Source: Megalobrama amblycephala (lineage: Eukaryota > Chordata > Actinopteri > Cypriniformes > Xenocyprididae). Taken from it: a stretch of DNA of 64,000 nt. The translations under genes and the position numbers were made by a program. Shown here piece after piece: positions 43,978-56,540 of the stretch. Numbering within the stretch: position 1 is the stretch's first letter; the number at the start of each line of letters is the position of its first letter. The notes below the pieces were generated by a model. The model searched no databases. It saw only the letters and a list, made by a program, of their open reading frames with translations, and was not told the DNA's origin. The DNA lies in assembly GCF_018812025.1 (NCBI RefSeq), contig NC_063062.1, positions 36,039,228-36,103,227 of the forward strand, written 5' to 3'.

Positions 43978-44540
43978 TTTTGGGTGGAGTATGGGAGAGA
44001 GAAATTAAATCTGTTAAGTCTTCACTCCAAGTTGTTCTAAAGGATCACACTGTCCCAGAGGAGGTCCTCATCACAGTGTTGACTGAAGTAAAAGGCATCC
44101 TAAATTTGAAACCGCTGGGCTACGTGTCCTCTGATATAGCGGATCCAGACCCTATTACCCCCAATTTGTTGCTTATGGGGCGGCGGGACTCTACCCTACC
44201 TCAGGCTGTGTATGGGCCCAGTAATCTACTTGGACGGCGTCGCTACAGACACAGTCAAGTGATTGCCAATAACTTCTGCACTTAGTTCTTCAGAAACTAC
44301 CTACCCAGTCTTCAGCTTCGACAGAAGTGGCAGGACATCACATCAAACGTAGCAGCCGATCAGGTTGTATTGATTGTGGACTCTCAACTTCCCAGAGCCC
44401 AGTGGCCAGTCGGTAAGGTAACCAGAGCCCTACCAAGCGACGACGGTGCCATAAGAGCTGTGGAAGTGGACATCAAGGGCAATACATATGTTCGCCCTGC
44501 TGCTAAACTTATTGTGTTACCCGAAATGCCTAAAGATTAG
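43978..44540 (+). pseudogene. BEL/Pao integrase C-terminal part, copy B
   Basis: Resumes at GGVWEREIKSVKSSLQ; same TAG before FLRNY (44283-44285, reading as FFRNY here) as copy A and the same natural end (LPEMPKD). The stretch ELSEAFAEMEPS present in A is missing, so B lost bases next to the MITE. Confidence 0.9.
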
Positions 44541-44612
44541 CTTGTAGCAACAATAGCAGAGCTGGGACATTTTGTGTAATTACAAATTTCCTGTGTAAAT
44601 TTGTGGGGTGGC

Positions 44613-46640
44613 TGTACGAAATTCCCCATTCTGTCTCTAGAGGTCAGCACAATACTGTTCATTATACTGTAGGAATTACTGTAGGAATTCAGACTTGTTC
44701 AGAAAGCAGCGTTCAGTAGCCGAGTTATATGGAGTCTCCTGGCTTTGTTTATTCCTTAACACTCTGAGGTCTGAAAACGCGCCGGCGCATTTTGCAGGGT
44801 TTTTTTTCACATTGCAGCAAAACAGACTTAAAATACTCCGTCATTTTTTGTCATAGAGACATAAGTAATATATCAATTGAAACTATAGAATATCTTCTTT
44901 TATTTGTATACACTCAGAGTAAAAACAAAATGTTGTGCTTTTTGTAAAATAAAGAAAACTAACATGATGCGTGATTTCTCCTCTCCCTCTGAACAAAGTC
45001 CAATCTGATAGTTCTCAGAAAATGAACTGTAACTTAGTGAATACTAATCACAGAAAAATTAAACTTATGTCTAAAAAAACATTAAGATGTCAGGTTTTAA
45101 ATCATGTAAGTCAAATCGAAAACAAACCTTCTGTGTTTATGTAATCTGTATGAAAAGAGAGCCATGTCAGAAGTCCGTGATTCAGCTCATTATCTGCTAA
45201 TGCGGCCACACCCACGGAGCCAGCGCTATTCAGACGCAAATTCAGAGGCAATACATGCATTCATCGTCTCAATCGTGTATTTATTGTCTTGAAAAGTGTT
45301 TATCTGGATGTAAAAGTCATGGTTAGCGAGCTCTCGAAGACATGCAGTTAGTTCCTGTTTTCTTTTCTTCTATAGATGAATTTTAGATGAGTTTTTGTTT
45401 CTTTAGCGCCGTCCGGCTGCAGTATGAATTGGAAACTCCATTCATGAAAAAGCCTCTTCTTCTTTTAGATGAATTTGTGGACTAAAAATGCACAGAGAGC
45501 GCCCTCCGACTTCAAGTATGAATTGAAAACACCAGCGCTCATAGTAATGACAATGAATATTAAATAAATATAACTCCTCTGTATAGAAAATTGACATAAG
45601 CATATGAGAATCCAATATTTCTCCAAATGTGCATGCTTTTAAACTAAAAGCCTATATTCAGACTCTTTGCATCACAGAAATACATTATATTTTAAAGTAT
45701 AATATAAAACCATTACTTTATATTGTAATAATATTTTTCTGTATGTTTCATATATCATGATGAGCTTGAGACATCACAGAAGGCTTTTTTCACAGCCTAC
45801 CTGACTGAAATGCCTCATTAATATGCAAGTCATTTCAGCTCATTACTATGCAATTCTTTTGTCTTCTCAGGTGAGAATGGCCCATTATTCAGTGGTGATT
45901 CACGCCTCCACGCATACTGTGTTTCTTGGCAAAAAGTGTCTTACAAAAACTAAATCAATATATTGTTTTATATGAAGGAGTAGGCAGCATAATTTTTACA
46001 TAATTTTGAAGCAAAAACTCTAGTTTACAACCTCCAATACCCTTAAGTATTGTAAACACAGATTTACTATACTTTTTTTGGCCTTATTTCAGTGACTTAA
46101 GTTTTTTGTTTTTTCAATAACCACGCATAAATGTTATTCCTTCAAAAACACAAACATGTACATACATGTTCCTCACATATTATTGTAGCCTAGTTTGTGC
46201 TGAATACAGTGTAATGACACTTTTTCCATTAATATGTTTATGAACAACTGAAAAAAGCACAAATGTCAGGGCATGTCAAAACTTCTTCAGGCCCCAAATC
46301 AGCCTCAGACTCCAGAGGGTTAAAAGTCTGCTTTTCCTTGTGTGGTATTGCTGTGCGTTGATAACTCCGTAAGTAACAACATTTATTATCATTGTAGATG
46401 TGTTTCAGAGTGTTTTATAGCATAATTGAGTTGATTTTACCTCAGAAGTATTACTGTGTCACTATACGTGCAATGGCTGCAATACTCACATATTCGAAGA
46501 ATCATCTGGTTATTTGTTGTCTAAGATGTTTATTCGTTTGTGAAAGGGAGTTGCTTGTTATGTATGTTGATAATCTTTATAATATTTATCCAATGTCTGA
46601 TCGGCATATTAGTAATATTATAAAGAGCGCACGGAAGTGC
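44613..46640 (+). repeat. BEL/Pao LTR-like sequence, copy B, with piggyBac-like insertion
   Basis: Begins TGTACGAAATTCCCC after a purine-rich GTGGGGTGGC, and corresponds to 18445-18900, with the 1560-base insertion 44760-46319 inside. The 3' edge is not defined. Confidence 0.55.
44760..46319. mobile_element. piggyBac-like non-autonomous element
   Basis: Flanked by TTAA at 44756-44759 and 46320-46323; copy A has a single TTAA at 18587-18590. The right end on the minus strand starts CCCTCTGGAGTCTGAGG and the left end starts CACTCTGAGGTCTGA, an imperfect terminal inverted repeat of about 15 bases. The TTAA target and CCC-type start suggest the piggyBac superfamily. No transposase frame was found in its 1560 bases. 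Confidence 0.88.
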
Positions 46641-47821
46641 TAGAGCAGACACTTTGTAATCTGACACAGCTTGTTAGCAGTGTAAGGACTGAGGACGAAC
46701 TAGACAAATTAATTATTCAGATGATTCTTTCAAAACATAATTCCAGAAACCCAAACTCAGAGAATCTAATTTTCAGCTCCAGTCCATCTACAGAAATCCC
46801 TGCTAGGTACTTTTATGACACGCATGCTTCCTGACGGAAGGAGAGGTGACAAACTTAAGCTATTTGTGGGAAACTAAATGGTCACCAAGAAGATAAAGAT
46901 TCTTTGATCTCCAGATCAAAAGTGACAGAGACAATGCATATTTGTTTCTCTGAGTGACATAACTTTACAGAAAAACCAACAAAGACTTTTCTACAACTAA
47001 AACTGCATCAAATTGCTCCAAACTATTTGAAATGGACTTATCAAACATCTTTTAACTGCACACATTTTATATCATGTCTACACATGCTACATGTGACCAG
47101 TTATGTTTTAGAACACCCACAACTCATGTAACTGTATAACTATTGAATGGTTGAATGAAAGTATTTTGTGTTGGATATGTTTTTAATTCTCTTCCTCTCC
47201 TCTAAATCATGACTTGAATGAAATCTGTGTAAAATGTATCATATTCCATTTAATAGAAATGATGTCTTAAACGGTACTCTCTCTCAAAGCCGGCAATTCC
47301 AGAGACCGGAAATAACACTTATTTTTTTGATTGGGGGCGGAGAAAAGCCACCTTTTTAAACAAGACTATATCTGATTGGCCAGAACTCCTCTCAGAGGTG
47401 GGACAAACACCTAAGTTTAAATAGTCATATCCCATGACAAAGAACTAGTGAAAGAGTAAGCAGAGTAATGTAACGAGTAGCCATGGAGTAACAAGAAGAA
47501 CGAAACAAAGATAAGACTAAGACTAAGACTAAGGACAGACAAGCAGCTCATTTCAAGCCATCCAACTTTCACTCACTTTTCTTTTACTTAATTTTCTTAT
47601 CCGTTGAGAGTCTCGTCTTCTAAGTTTTTCCGCAAAGTTCAACCAATGACTTTTGCCGCTTCAACTTTAACTCCAGCCATGACAAAGAGACTTCCTTTCA
47701 TTTTGGCAGCAAGCTCAAACGTGATTAGTTTTTACCCATCACAGTCTGGACCTGAAAAGACCCTACAACAAATCATCGACTCGGAAAACCCTTCTCTCCA
47801 CGCCAACGAGGAGATTCCGAT
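46637..47821 (+). other. Non-coding or unrecognised stretch of copy B
   Basis: Aligned with A at 46640-46790 and 47755-47821; the 960 bases in between are missing in A. Two short frames (46637-46834 and 47604-47825) have no recognisable domain. The region from 47440 to 47620 looks like retroelement leader sequence (GACTAAGACTAAGAC repeats), which is uncertain. Confidence 0.45.
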
Positions 47822-47825
47822 TTAA

Positions 47826-48492
47826 AGGTGCCCAAGAATGCTTTTTCACAAGATGTAATATAAGTCTAAGGTGTCTCCTGAATGTGTCTGTGAAGTTTCA
47901 CCTCAAAATACCCCATAGATTTTTTTTAATTAATTTTTTTAACTGCCTATTTTGGGGCATCATTAACAATGCACTGATTTACACTCGGCGCCGCCCCCTT
48001 AAATCACGTGCTCCCTGCCTCATTTAACCTCTTAACCTCATTTAACAGTACATTAGCAACAGGCTAACGAAACATTTAGAAAGACAATTTACAAATATCA
48101 GTAAAAATATCATGCTATCATGGATTATGCTATTATTATTATTATTAATAATATTATTGTTATTATTGCTCCATCTGCCATTTTTCGCTGTTGTTCTTGC
48201 TTACCTAGTCTGATGATTCGGCTGTGTGCAGCTCCAGACGTTAACTGGCTGCCCTTGTGTAATCCCTTTCATAATGTTGGGAACATGGGCTGGCATTATG
48301 CAAATATTGGGGCGTACACCCCGACTGTTATGTAAGATTCGCCTGTTCTTCGGAGGTCATTTAAACAAATGAGATTTATATAAGAAGGAGGAAACAATGG
48401 TGTTTGAGACTCACTGTATGTTTTTTTCATGTACTGAACTCTTGTTATTTAACTATGCCAAGGTAAATTCAATTTTTGAATCTAGGGCACCT
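47826..48492. mobile_element. 667-bp TTAA-flanked MITE
   Basis: Starts AGGTGCCCAAGAATG and ends TCTAGGGCACCT; TTAA at 47822-47825 and 48493-48496. Copy A keeps the empty site at 19113-19116. The same family is represented by the truncated copy at 32365-33300. Confidence 0.93.
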
Positions 48493-48496
48493 TTAA

Positions 48497-50039
48497 AGTC
48501 GACTCAAGCAAGTACCTCCAGATTCTCAAACTGAACTGGTGCATTAAATTAATGATCCATGGTTCGTTCAGGTCAGGTCTTTTGAAGTGCATATTTTGTT
48601 AGAAATCCTCATCATATCACTCTCTCTCTCTTAAAACTCTTTCTCTCTAATATGAATGTTTGTGTGTCCTTTCCTTACAGCAGCGGCAGCTTCGTTTCTT
48701 TAATATAGCTGCATATAGTGCACATGTATTACAATAAGTTCTGGTCTACTGTTACATTATATAATTTTAATTTATCAGTGTATAGTTTTACAGTTCTAAT
48801 CTCTGTATTTTCTGTCATGTCATATTATCATGTATATTTATCATCCTCATTTGTTTTCTCACAGAAACCACATTGATGTGCATATCCACACAATAAATAT
48901 TAAGATCAACTAAATTCACTAGCTGCAGTTCTTTCTGACTGAAGAATTAGGCCAGTGGTGTCCCAACCATTTAACTGCACACAGAATATCTCACACAAAG
49001 TATCCTTTTTACAACACTAAATAAGCGTTTCATCTATATACAGTAGTGTGAAAAAGTGCTTGCCCCCTTCCCTTTTTTTTTTTTTTTTTTTGCATGTTTG
49101 TCACACTTTAATGTTTCAGATCATCAAACAAATTTAAATATGAATCAAACATAACACAAGTAAACACAACATGCAGTTTTTAAATAAAAGGACGATTAAA
49201 CAACTCCACAAACCTTTCTGTAGATGTTAGACAGAAACAAAGTCAATCTGGTTAGTAATAAGTGAAGCTGGCAATGCTGTTTGTGGAGTTATTTAATCCT
49301 CCTCTGCTGAGATCTTTTTTTATTTAATGTCTCAAGTTATCTTCAGTTGATTTCATCTAAGGCTGTGGCTGAAAGTCGGTTGTTGTGTTTCTTCTCATCT
49401 TTTCTCTTTTTTTTCTGTTCTTGTTTCTCTTTCCCTCAGCTTGTTTACAGCAGGTGTTCATCACTAATGCACATTCATTGTACTCCATTATTAATTAATT
49501 CTCATTAACTACACTCTTGAATGCTCATGGAGGAATGGTCTTCACTAAACCTCTGAGATTAACAACAACAACAACAACAAAAAAGATGTGTAAATGCATA
49601 ATATTAACACATTTATGGGTGTTCTTGGCTGCACAGATTGTGTCGGATGTTGTGAATGAATACACAGGTTAAGTTTAAAACTACACGTAACTGTAAAACA
49701 GCTGAATTCTTCCAACAGTTTTATTTAATACTGACACGAAATATGTAAAGTCAAGTGCTACACATGCATATTTTTCTACACATTTATTCTAAGAGAGTAC
49801 AAACTTCAGTAGTCTATTTAACATTTATTAGGCTATTGAATTAGGTAAATGTTAGGTCTAAGTTAGGTATAAAATATAACCTGTATCTTCAATAATTGAA
49901 TGTATTTCTTCCCAAAATGATTTTATAAGCAGGCAAGCCCCAGAAAATATGTTAATGATTAGCTATTATTATTGTTCCACATTATCTCTTACAGTATTCT
50001 TGATTTGTTACTTGATGTTTGGCTTTCACTGGATGATAT
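48497..50039. other. B-only stretch without a gene; Tc1-like terminal fragment
   Basis: After about 48545 there is no counterpart in A. 49042-49190 begins CAGTAGTGTGAAAAAGTGC and continues with GCATGTTTGTCACACTT, like one terminus of a known style of fish Tc1-like MITE; the other end was not found. The rest is unassigned. Confidence 0.55.
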
Positions 50040-53000
50040 TGTAACCCAGGTCATTAACCTAGGTCACTAGCATTTATTTGCAATTTTATATAACTATTAT
50101 TGTTATAAAATATATAAATATATAAAAAAGAAAGAAGAAAAATGCAGTAAAATTGCTTTATAAATTAAATTTAGAAATGCTCTTGAGCCGATTGCTCATT
50201 GGTGAGGTGAAAAGTTAGTCCCGCCCCTTGCCAAAAGTTAGCATACAAGCAGGCAGAACGAGAGTGAACTTGAACGAGAGAAGACGCAGTTGCACAAATT
50301 GTGATTAGAATCCTTTGTTTAATAATCCAGCGATTAGATTATTAACAAGTTGAATTTATATCTGTGATTATATAACTTCTAGAAACTCAACTGTTTGAGA
50401 ATAGTATTGTGTGACGACGTTTGAACCGGACATGACGAGACTGACGCAATAAGATATAATATACATTTTTTCCGGGGAGAAACAACTTTATTTTTGTTTT
50501 CTGATTTATACTTCTCCTTGGTGAGTACAAACTTCGTTATAAAAAGTGTGTATAGTTATAGAGAATACGAATCTGACGTCACGCCGCATTGAGTTCTGGG
50601 TAACTTCTTTGTTTATCCGCCATCTTGACAGGATCGCGCAGCCTTTCCGTTAGTGAGTTTAGTGCAGTAATTTGTTTTCTGTCATGATTGTGAAAAATGT
50701 CACCATTGTATGTCATTAATGCTGCATCGATAATTGTGATAGTAACTCAGATCATTGTTCTGAGAGAAAACAAGACAGTGAAAAACGTTTTTTTTTGCCT
50801 TTTCTACGTGTAAAAACACCAAGGGAAGCAGGTCGAGGAGATAAGACGCCGGATGGCAAATCTCTTAATAATGGCACTGATTAAACCCACTGCTTATCAC
50901 TCAATAAAAGAATCACATTGCTAAGTGTTTTTGAAAGTTTTGATTTCGTTTGGTTTAATAATTAACATTACCTTTGCAAGTCTGACTCTCACTGCGCTCG
51001 TGAATTAGCAGAACTTGACGGGGACATTCATATGCTTAACAAGAAAAACGCTTCATGTGACAAACAAACAATTCTGTACATATTTATTAAAGCATACTGT
51101 GTGGAGATACGCAAATGAGCCCAAAATATGAACGCAACATGTTTATATCTTAAACGGTTTCCTCTCATGTCCTCTCAAGAAAACGCTTAATGCACTTAGA
51201 CTGATATTAAAGAGACCAAATTCTATTTACAAATAAATCACATGCAGAAAAACGGATGAGACCAAAATATAAACTTTCAGTATCACTTAAAATGCAAGCA
51301 TTTTATACATTTTCTTCATAACGGTTTTATAAAGGTAGGAAATTGCTTAGTGTGGTTGTCATTTGTTAACATAAAATAAAAAAAACCACTGTGTTCGTGT
51401 CCGTCTGTCTGCTGAATTTGACCCATAATCTCCGATTCTCCTCATCTGTGATCATGGAAAAGGGGAATTACAATGACAAGTTGTAGGCCTACTCAATATG
51501 CTCGTTTAAGCATCATTTAAACATTTCCAACAAATAAATGAATTGACTTTTCTCAGTGTGTTGCTCACATAGATTTATTTGGATATTCATACGATGGCTG
51601 AAGCAGCAGTGAGCATCCAGCATGCGACACGGTAAACAGATCAACATTGTAAACGAAATTCTACAAAACTTCAGTGAAAAAAAAATAAATAAATAAAATG
51701 ATCATGCGATGCGATAAAATAGCTTCTATTCCCTGCAAACAATACCATTAAAATTGTTAACGTTCCACTTAATGGCAGAAACAAAACAAAAGGTAAGCAA
51801 GAATCCGTATTAATTTCAGTACAAGTAATAGAGGGCGATCCTGTCAAAATGGCGGTGCCGCCCCGGCATGCAACGAGACGTGACGTCGGTTCGTATTCTC
51901 TATTTTGATTGTGAATACTGTGAATTGTAATGTGAAAAAGGAATTTTAACGGGTAATAAGTGATGTAAAAGTTTTCAAAAATGCTTTAAAAGTGTATCAA
52001 TATGATATATCATTGTATATAGTCGTGTTTAAAGGTTTATAAGATGTTTTACGTGTTAGACGGAAGGAATTTCTTAATGTGAAATGCGCGCCATGCGGTG
52101 CTAGTTTGCTAACACTGTGCATAGGCCCTAGTGTTGGATTGAGCACATGGTGAATTAGCATGTATGTTCTCATGTATGTGCAAATGATTTATACAGAGAG
52201 TTTGATTTAATTTGAAATTATTTATTTGGACAATGACATTAATGTTTCATTTTGGCTTTGTTGTTACAAGGCTGGTATTTTTTTTTTTCTTTGTGAGAAT
52301 TGTGTTCCTGGATCCTGTCCTTGCTGAATATTCGTATTCCAGTCGGGACTGGCGAGCCATTCCATCCTCTCGTAAAAGAGCGTGAAGTCTGCCGAACTGG
52401 TAGGATCAAACTATTTTTGCTTTGATTTTTCTTTTATTTTTCCCTTAGTTTTTTCTACCTGGATCCTCAGTGGATAAAACATTGTTTTTTCTCTTTCCTG
52501 GATTAAATTTTTTCTTCCACTTTTTGATGAACATTGCTTTATACTCTTGAACTTGAAATTGAGACACTGAACTTAAATTCAACTGGACGTTCAACTGAGT
52601 TAAATGCAAAAACTGAAGCTCATTGTGAAACAGATTTTAAAAGAATTTAAAATCTGAATGTTTTTGAGGAACTGATTTCAAAACTGAGACACTGATTTTG
52701 AAATTCAGTGTGTGAAAATTATTATTATTTTACTGTTTTGTTTATTTGTATTCTGAATCTGAACCTTGATTTGGGTTTTTTAATTTTTATACCCTTTTGT
52801 TATTTTGGGTTTTATTATTCAATTCACATGTTATTTCATTGCAACTTAAAAGAAAAGGATTGAAGACTAAAAATAATCAATCAAAACAATATACTACATT
52901 CTTTTCCATATTGATTGACTTTATTCTTTATTCTACTTTATTCTGTGTGATTAATCGATTAGAGACTATTACTAGATTATACTATTATACTTATTACTTA

Positions 53001-53137
53001 CCTTTGCTCCTGTGAGACGATCCTTATCTTCTGATTCTGGTCCAAAGGAATCCCCAGTGGTTAGCGTGGTTCCACAAGTGTTTTATGCAGTGACCTAGAG
53101 TTAGAGGAGTGCTACACGCTAGTAGGACCGCGTTACA
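50040..53137. mobile_element. LTR-like element (possible long solo LTR)
   Basis: Ends TGTAACCCAGG and CCGCGTTACA form inverted TGTAAC/GTTACA termini, flanked by a 4-base direct repeat ATAT (50036-50039 and 53138-53141). No coding domain was recognised. Without the nested MITE (50559-51902) it is about 1.75 kb. Orientation and class are uncertain. Confidence 0.45.
50559..51902. mobile_element. 1344-bp MITE-like element with inverted ends
   Basis: TAGAGAATACGAA at the left and its complement at the right; the inverted similarity extends over about 80 bases (GACGTCACG ... TTGACAGGATCG). Non-coding, nested in the LTR-like element. No target duplication could be confirmed. Confidence 0.7.
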
Positions 53138-53214
53138 ATATAAAAAAGCAAATAGCCTACTTTTCTCAACAGAATTCCTTATCCCTGAGTTGTCAGAATG
53201 GCATATATTTAGAT

Positions 53215-55578
53215 TATGGCTGTCAATAGATTATTTTTTTTTATCACGATTAATCACACACTTATCGTGAAATTAAGCACACAAAATTTATCTTGTTTAC
53301 CACGTCCATTTTGCCATCATTGCCTATATCCAACAAAGTAAACCACCAGATTGAAGTGTGATTTTCACAAAACTGTATTTTTCAAGATAAATTTAATGTC
53401 TTTCCAAAAAAGGACACCGAATAACCAAATGATATAATTTAATATAATTCATACATTAATGTTCACCAAAGCACCCATACAAAAAATCAACAATCCTTTA
53501 CAGGTTTTTCAACTATCTAACAATAGTTTTCAGATACAGAAATTGAACAAAGTAATCAAATATAAAATAACTGCATAGAAACTAATTTGAATAATTAAAG
53601 ATGAAACATTAAGTTACAAAAGCTATTTAGTCAAGAGTGATTTCTTCGTCTTTTGTCTTTTGATTAACATTAAACACGCAAAGCTGGAATATTAGACTGC
53701 TTTCCCTTTAAGACATAATTCAAAGATCCAGTACACTGATACGAACACACTTACACTGTCTGTCTCGTTTTTCTCTTAAAACATAACCTACTATGTTTGT
53801 TAGGATACTTGCTAAGATGGGCACGTTGACATAATTTTTGTGTGAATTTGTCCATTTAGGTGCAAGACTTGAAAGAGAATTTGCACGCTGTGACACGGCT
53901 CTCCATGAACGCTTCGGGTGAGCGCACATACAAAGCTCCTCACAGAGCGTGCAAGCTCTCTTTCATGGTTTAAATGAGTTTAGTTTAAACAAAGATAGCA
54001 ATGTGAGAGGTTCAGGGGCCCGTTTCAGAAAGGAGGTTAAGTGAAAACTCTGAGTATGTTAACCCTTAAATGAGGGAAACCTCTGAGTTTTCCGTTTCAG
54101 AATGGGAGGTATGTCAAACCCGAGAAAGCAGATTAAGTCAAGCCTGTTTCTGAAAGAGAGGTAACTTATACTCAGAGTCAGTTACCATGATAACTTACTC
54201 TGTGAACCTAACCTGGTCAGGAGCAGGTTTTCTTCGGTAAACCCAGAGTTTCCTTTGGTCTCCTCCCCCTTTTTAAAGTGCAAGTGATGTTTAAATAGTT
54301 CATTCATTCATTCACACTGCAAAAATGCTTTTCTTACTGAGTATATTTTTGTCCTATTTCAAGTACAAATATCTAAAAATTCTTAAATCAAGATGGATTT
54401 TGCATATAAGAAAATTATATAAAATATTTAGCCTTGTTTCCTGGGAGATCTAAATTAAGTGCATTTTACTTAAGTAAAATTATCAATATCTACCAGTTTG
54501 GTAATAAAAATAATAAAAAATATTATTCGGAGTGTCTATTACTAAGTACAAATTTACAGTAGCTCCGCCCACCAATGTCAGACCAGGTTAAAATTGGCAC
54601 ACGTTACTGTGGCTGCAGTGGTGTAGGCAGTAGTGTGTTGGGTGCGGAGAATTAACTTGTGATGCAATTGACTGGGTTTGAATCCGCCTTCTGCAAAGCT
54701 TGTTATTCTCCTTTTCCCCATCACATATCACTTCAGAAAGGCATTTAATTTCAATGAAAATGAAGAAAATGTTCTAAAAATGGAAGTAAATTGCCTAACG
54801 AGTGTTTAATAATAATAAAATAATTTACACTCTTATTATTGCATCCTGTTAAATTATTATTATTTTCTCCTTCTTTTTTTGCATGTGGGATACCATGAAG
54901 ATGAATATTAGTTCAATAACTTACCATTCTACCAGTTTTCACCTTTGATATTATAACAGTGATAAGAATTAAACTTGTATTGACCAAAGTCCCTTTAAGA
55001 CAAGTCATTTCACTCGGCGGCCATCTTTGAAACGCCTCTCGGGCATCCTGGGCATCATGCAATCTCTTTGAATGGGCAAACATCAAATTCTACAAAACTG
55101 TTCGCCAACCTTACGATTAAATTTCATATTTGAAATCAACATTGAAATCTAACAATCTAACATAGTTTCTAAACGCTCGAATCATGACAAAAAAACCTGT
55201 ATTTTTCAGGCTGGATCAAGCTAATGCGCATGCGCAGACCTAAATGCGCGTCTCTTCTGAGGCGTGCGTCTTACTGTTTCTACAGAAACCGGTGATCCGA
55301 ATGGGAGGGCTCGCGCTTTTCAGTTACAATGACAGAATATGACAGAGATTTCGTGTTTTAAAGCGAAATGGACACTGGAATGAATAATTATTTCTGCCAT
55401 CTCTGATATAATCATCATGGACTTTAAGATCATCTAACTGCATGACATAAATTACGTTATGACGCAATTTCACATGCTTCCGTAATTTTATTTGCGTTGA
55501 ATATGCATTAAAATATTTTAACTCGTTAAGGATTTTGAATTAATCACATGCATTAATGCGTTAACATTGACAGCCCTA
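53215..55578. mobile_element. hAT element, non-autonomous, 8-bp target duplication
   Basis: Left end TATGGCTGTCAAT and right end ATTGACAGCCCTA are inverted copies of the TAGGGCTGTCAA-type hAT terminus. The 8-base duplication ATTTAGAT flanks it exactly (53207-53214, 55579-55586). No transposase frame. Nested repeats include a GGGCCCGTTTCAGAAA-type segment at 54015-54260 and an unresolved tRNA-like stretch near 54620. Confidence 0.9.
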
Positions 55579-55599
55579 ATTTAGATATAAATCTAAAAA

Positions 55600-56105
55600 T
55601 ATAAGATTTTGTAGAATGCAAAAATCAATTTTTGGGAAAGTACATTCCCAGCCAGTCTTCAAAACTATCTCCTTATATTAGCTCAATTCATAACAGTAAG
55701 CTTGTAATAATGTTTTATAATAAATCGATACTGGTGGATTTCTGCAGGACATTAGAGCATGCAGCAGTTCGTCTTTGTGTCATTACATCACGTCTCTAAA
55801 CAGAAGGAAGGTGTCCCAGCTAGATTATGCATATAGGATGCTACTGGTAGTGGATCATTTATAGCCTTTTCTCACAGCAGCTGCAATAATTAAACTTATC
55901 ATTTGGATGGCGTATTGTAATCCAGAAAGATCCAAATGACAATCATCAATCATCAACTGGAGATTCAGCCGTGGTCAAAAAGCAAAAGGCTTCGGACTGC
56001 GGAGTGGCTACAGAAATTGAAATCTACAGTTAACACTAATACACACTAAATACACAGGAATGCAATGCTGATGTTGTTAACATTTATATTTGTTCTCAAA
56101 TTGTT
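55600..56105. repeat. Dispersed repeat, second copy
   Basis: Same repeat as 29880-30365. It is followed by AATAATTTGCACGGTTTGA (56116-56134), which also occurs at 540-558 and 31669-31687. Confidence 0.75.
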
Positions 56106-56261
56106 ACAATAACAATAATTTGCACGGTTTGATGCGCTGACGAGCTGTGCCGATGCACAATGCACGTAAAGATAATAATTCCGCATATAACTGCAATTGC
56201 AGGTTTCAAACAGAGATGGCGACTAAGAGGCAAATCTTACGGACAGCAGCATTAAGCACTC

Positions 56262-56362
56262 AAATCACTCGCACATACGCTGGTGTCTGTGCGCTCCTTC
56301 CACCTGCAACCAGATTTTTATGTCTGCGTGGACAACAGTGCATGTGCGAGTGATTTGAGCGC
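56262..56362. repeat. Short foldback (hairpin)
   Basis: AAGCACTCAAATCACTCGC and its complement near 56345-56362 enclose about 60 bases. Confidence 0.75.
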
Positions 56363-56540
56363 TTGATAAAAATGGTCCACTAGATAGTACGCACAAAAAT
56401 TTACCTCGCGCAGACTGCCCGCGAGCCAGGGGGGAACTCGGACAAGGGAAGTTTCTTTTTTATTATTCTTATTTTATTTATTTACTTTTTTTTTTGTAAT
56501 AATTTGTAACCAGTGACAGACAGTACTTCGTGACTTCAAT

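Larger units (their letters stand above)
40441..44612 (+). mobile_element. BEL/Pao retrotransposon remnant, copy B
   Basis: Longer version of 16665-18444: RT, RNase H and integrase, with a foldback MITE carrying a Tc1 element nested in the integrase. Confidence 0.9.

Noticed and set aside
47604..47825. Short ORF that ends at the MITE insertion
   Set aside because: No domain; most of the region is deleted in copy A, and it looks like retroelement leader sequence.
54600..54720. tRNA-like segment with GGGTTTGAATCC
   Set aside because: Only a B-box-like match; no acceptor-stem pairing could be made, and it sits inside a hAT element.
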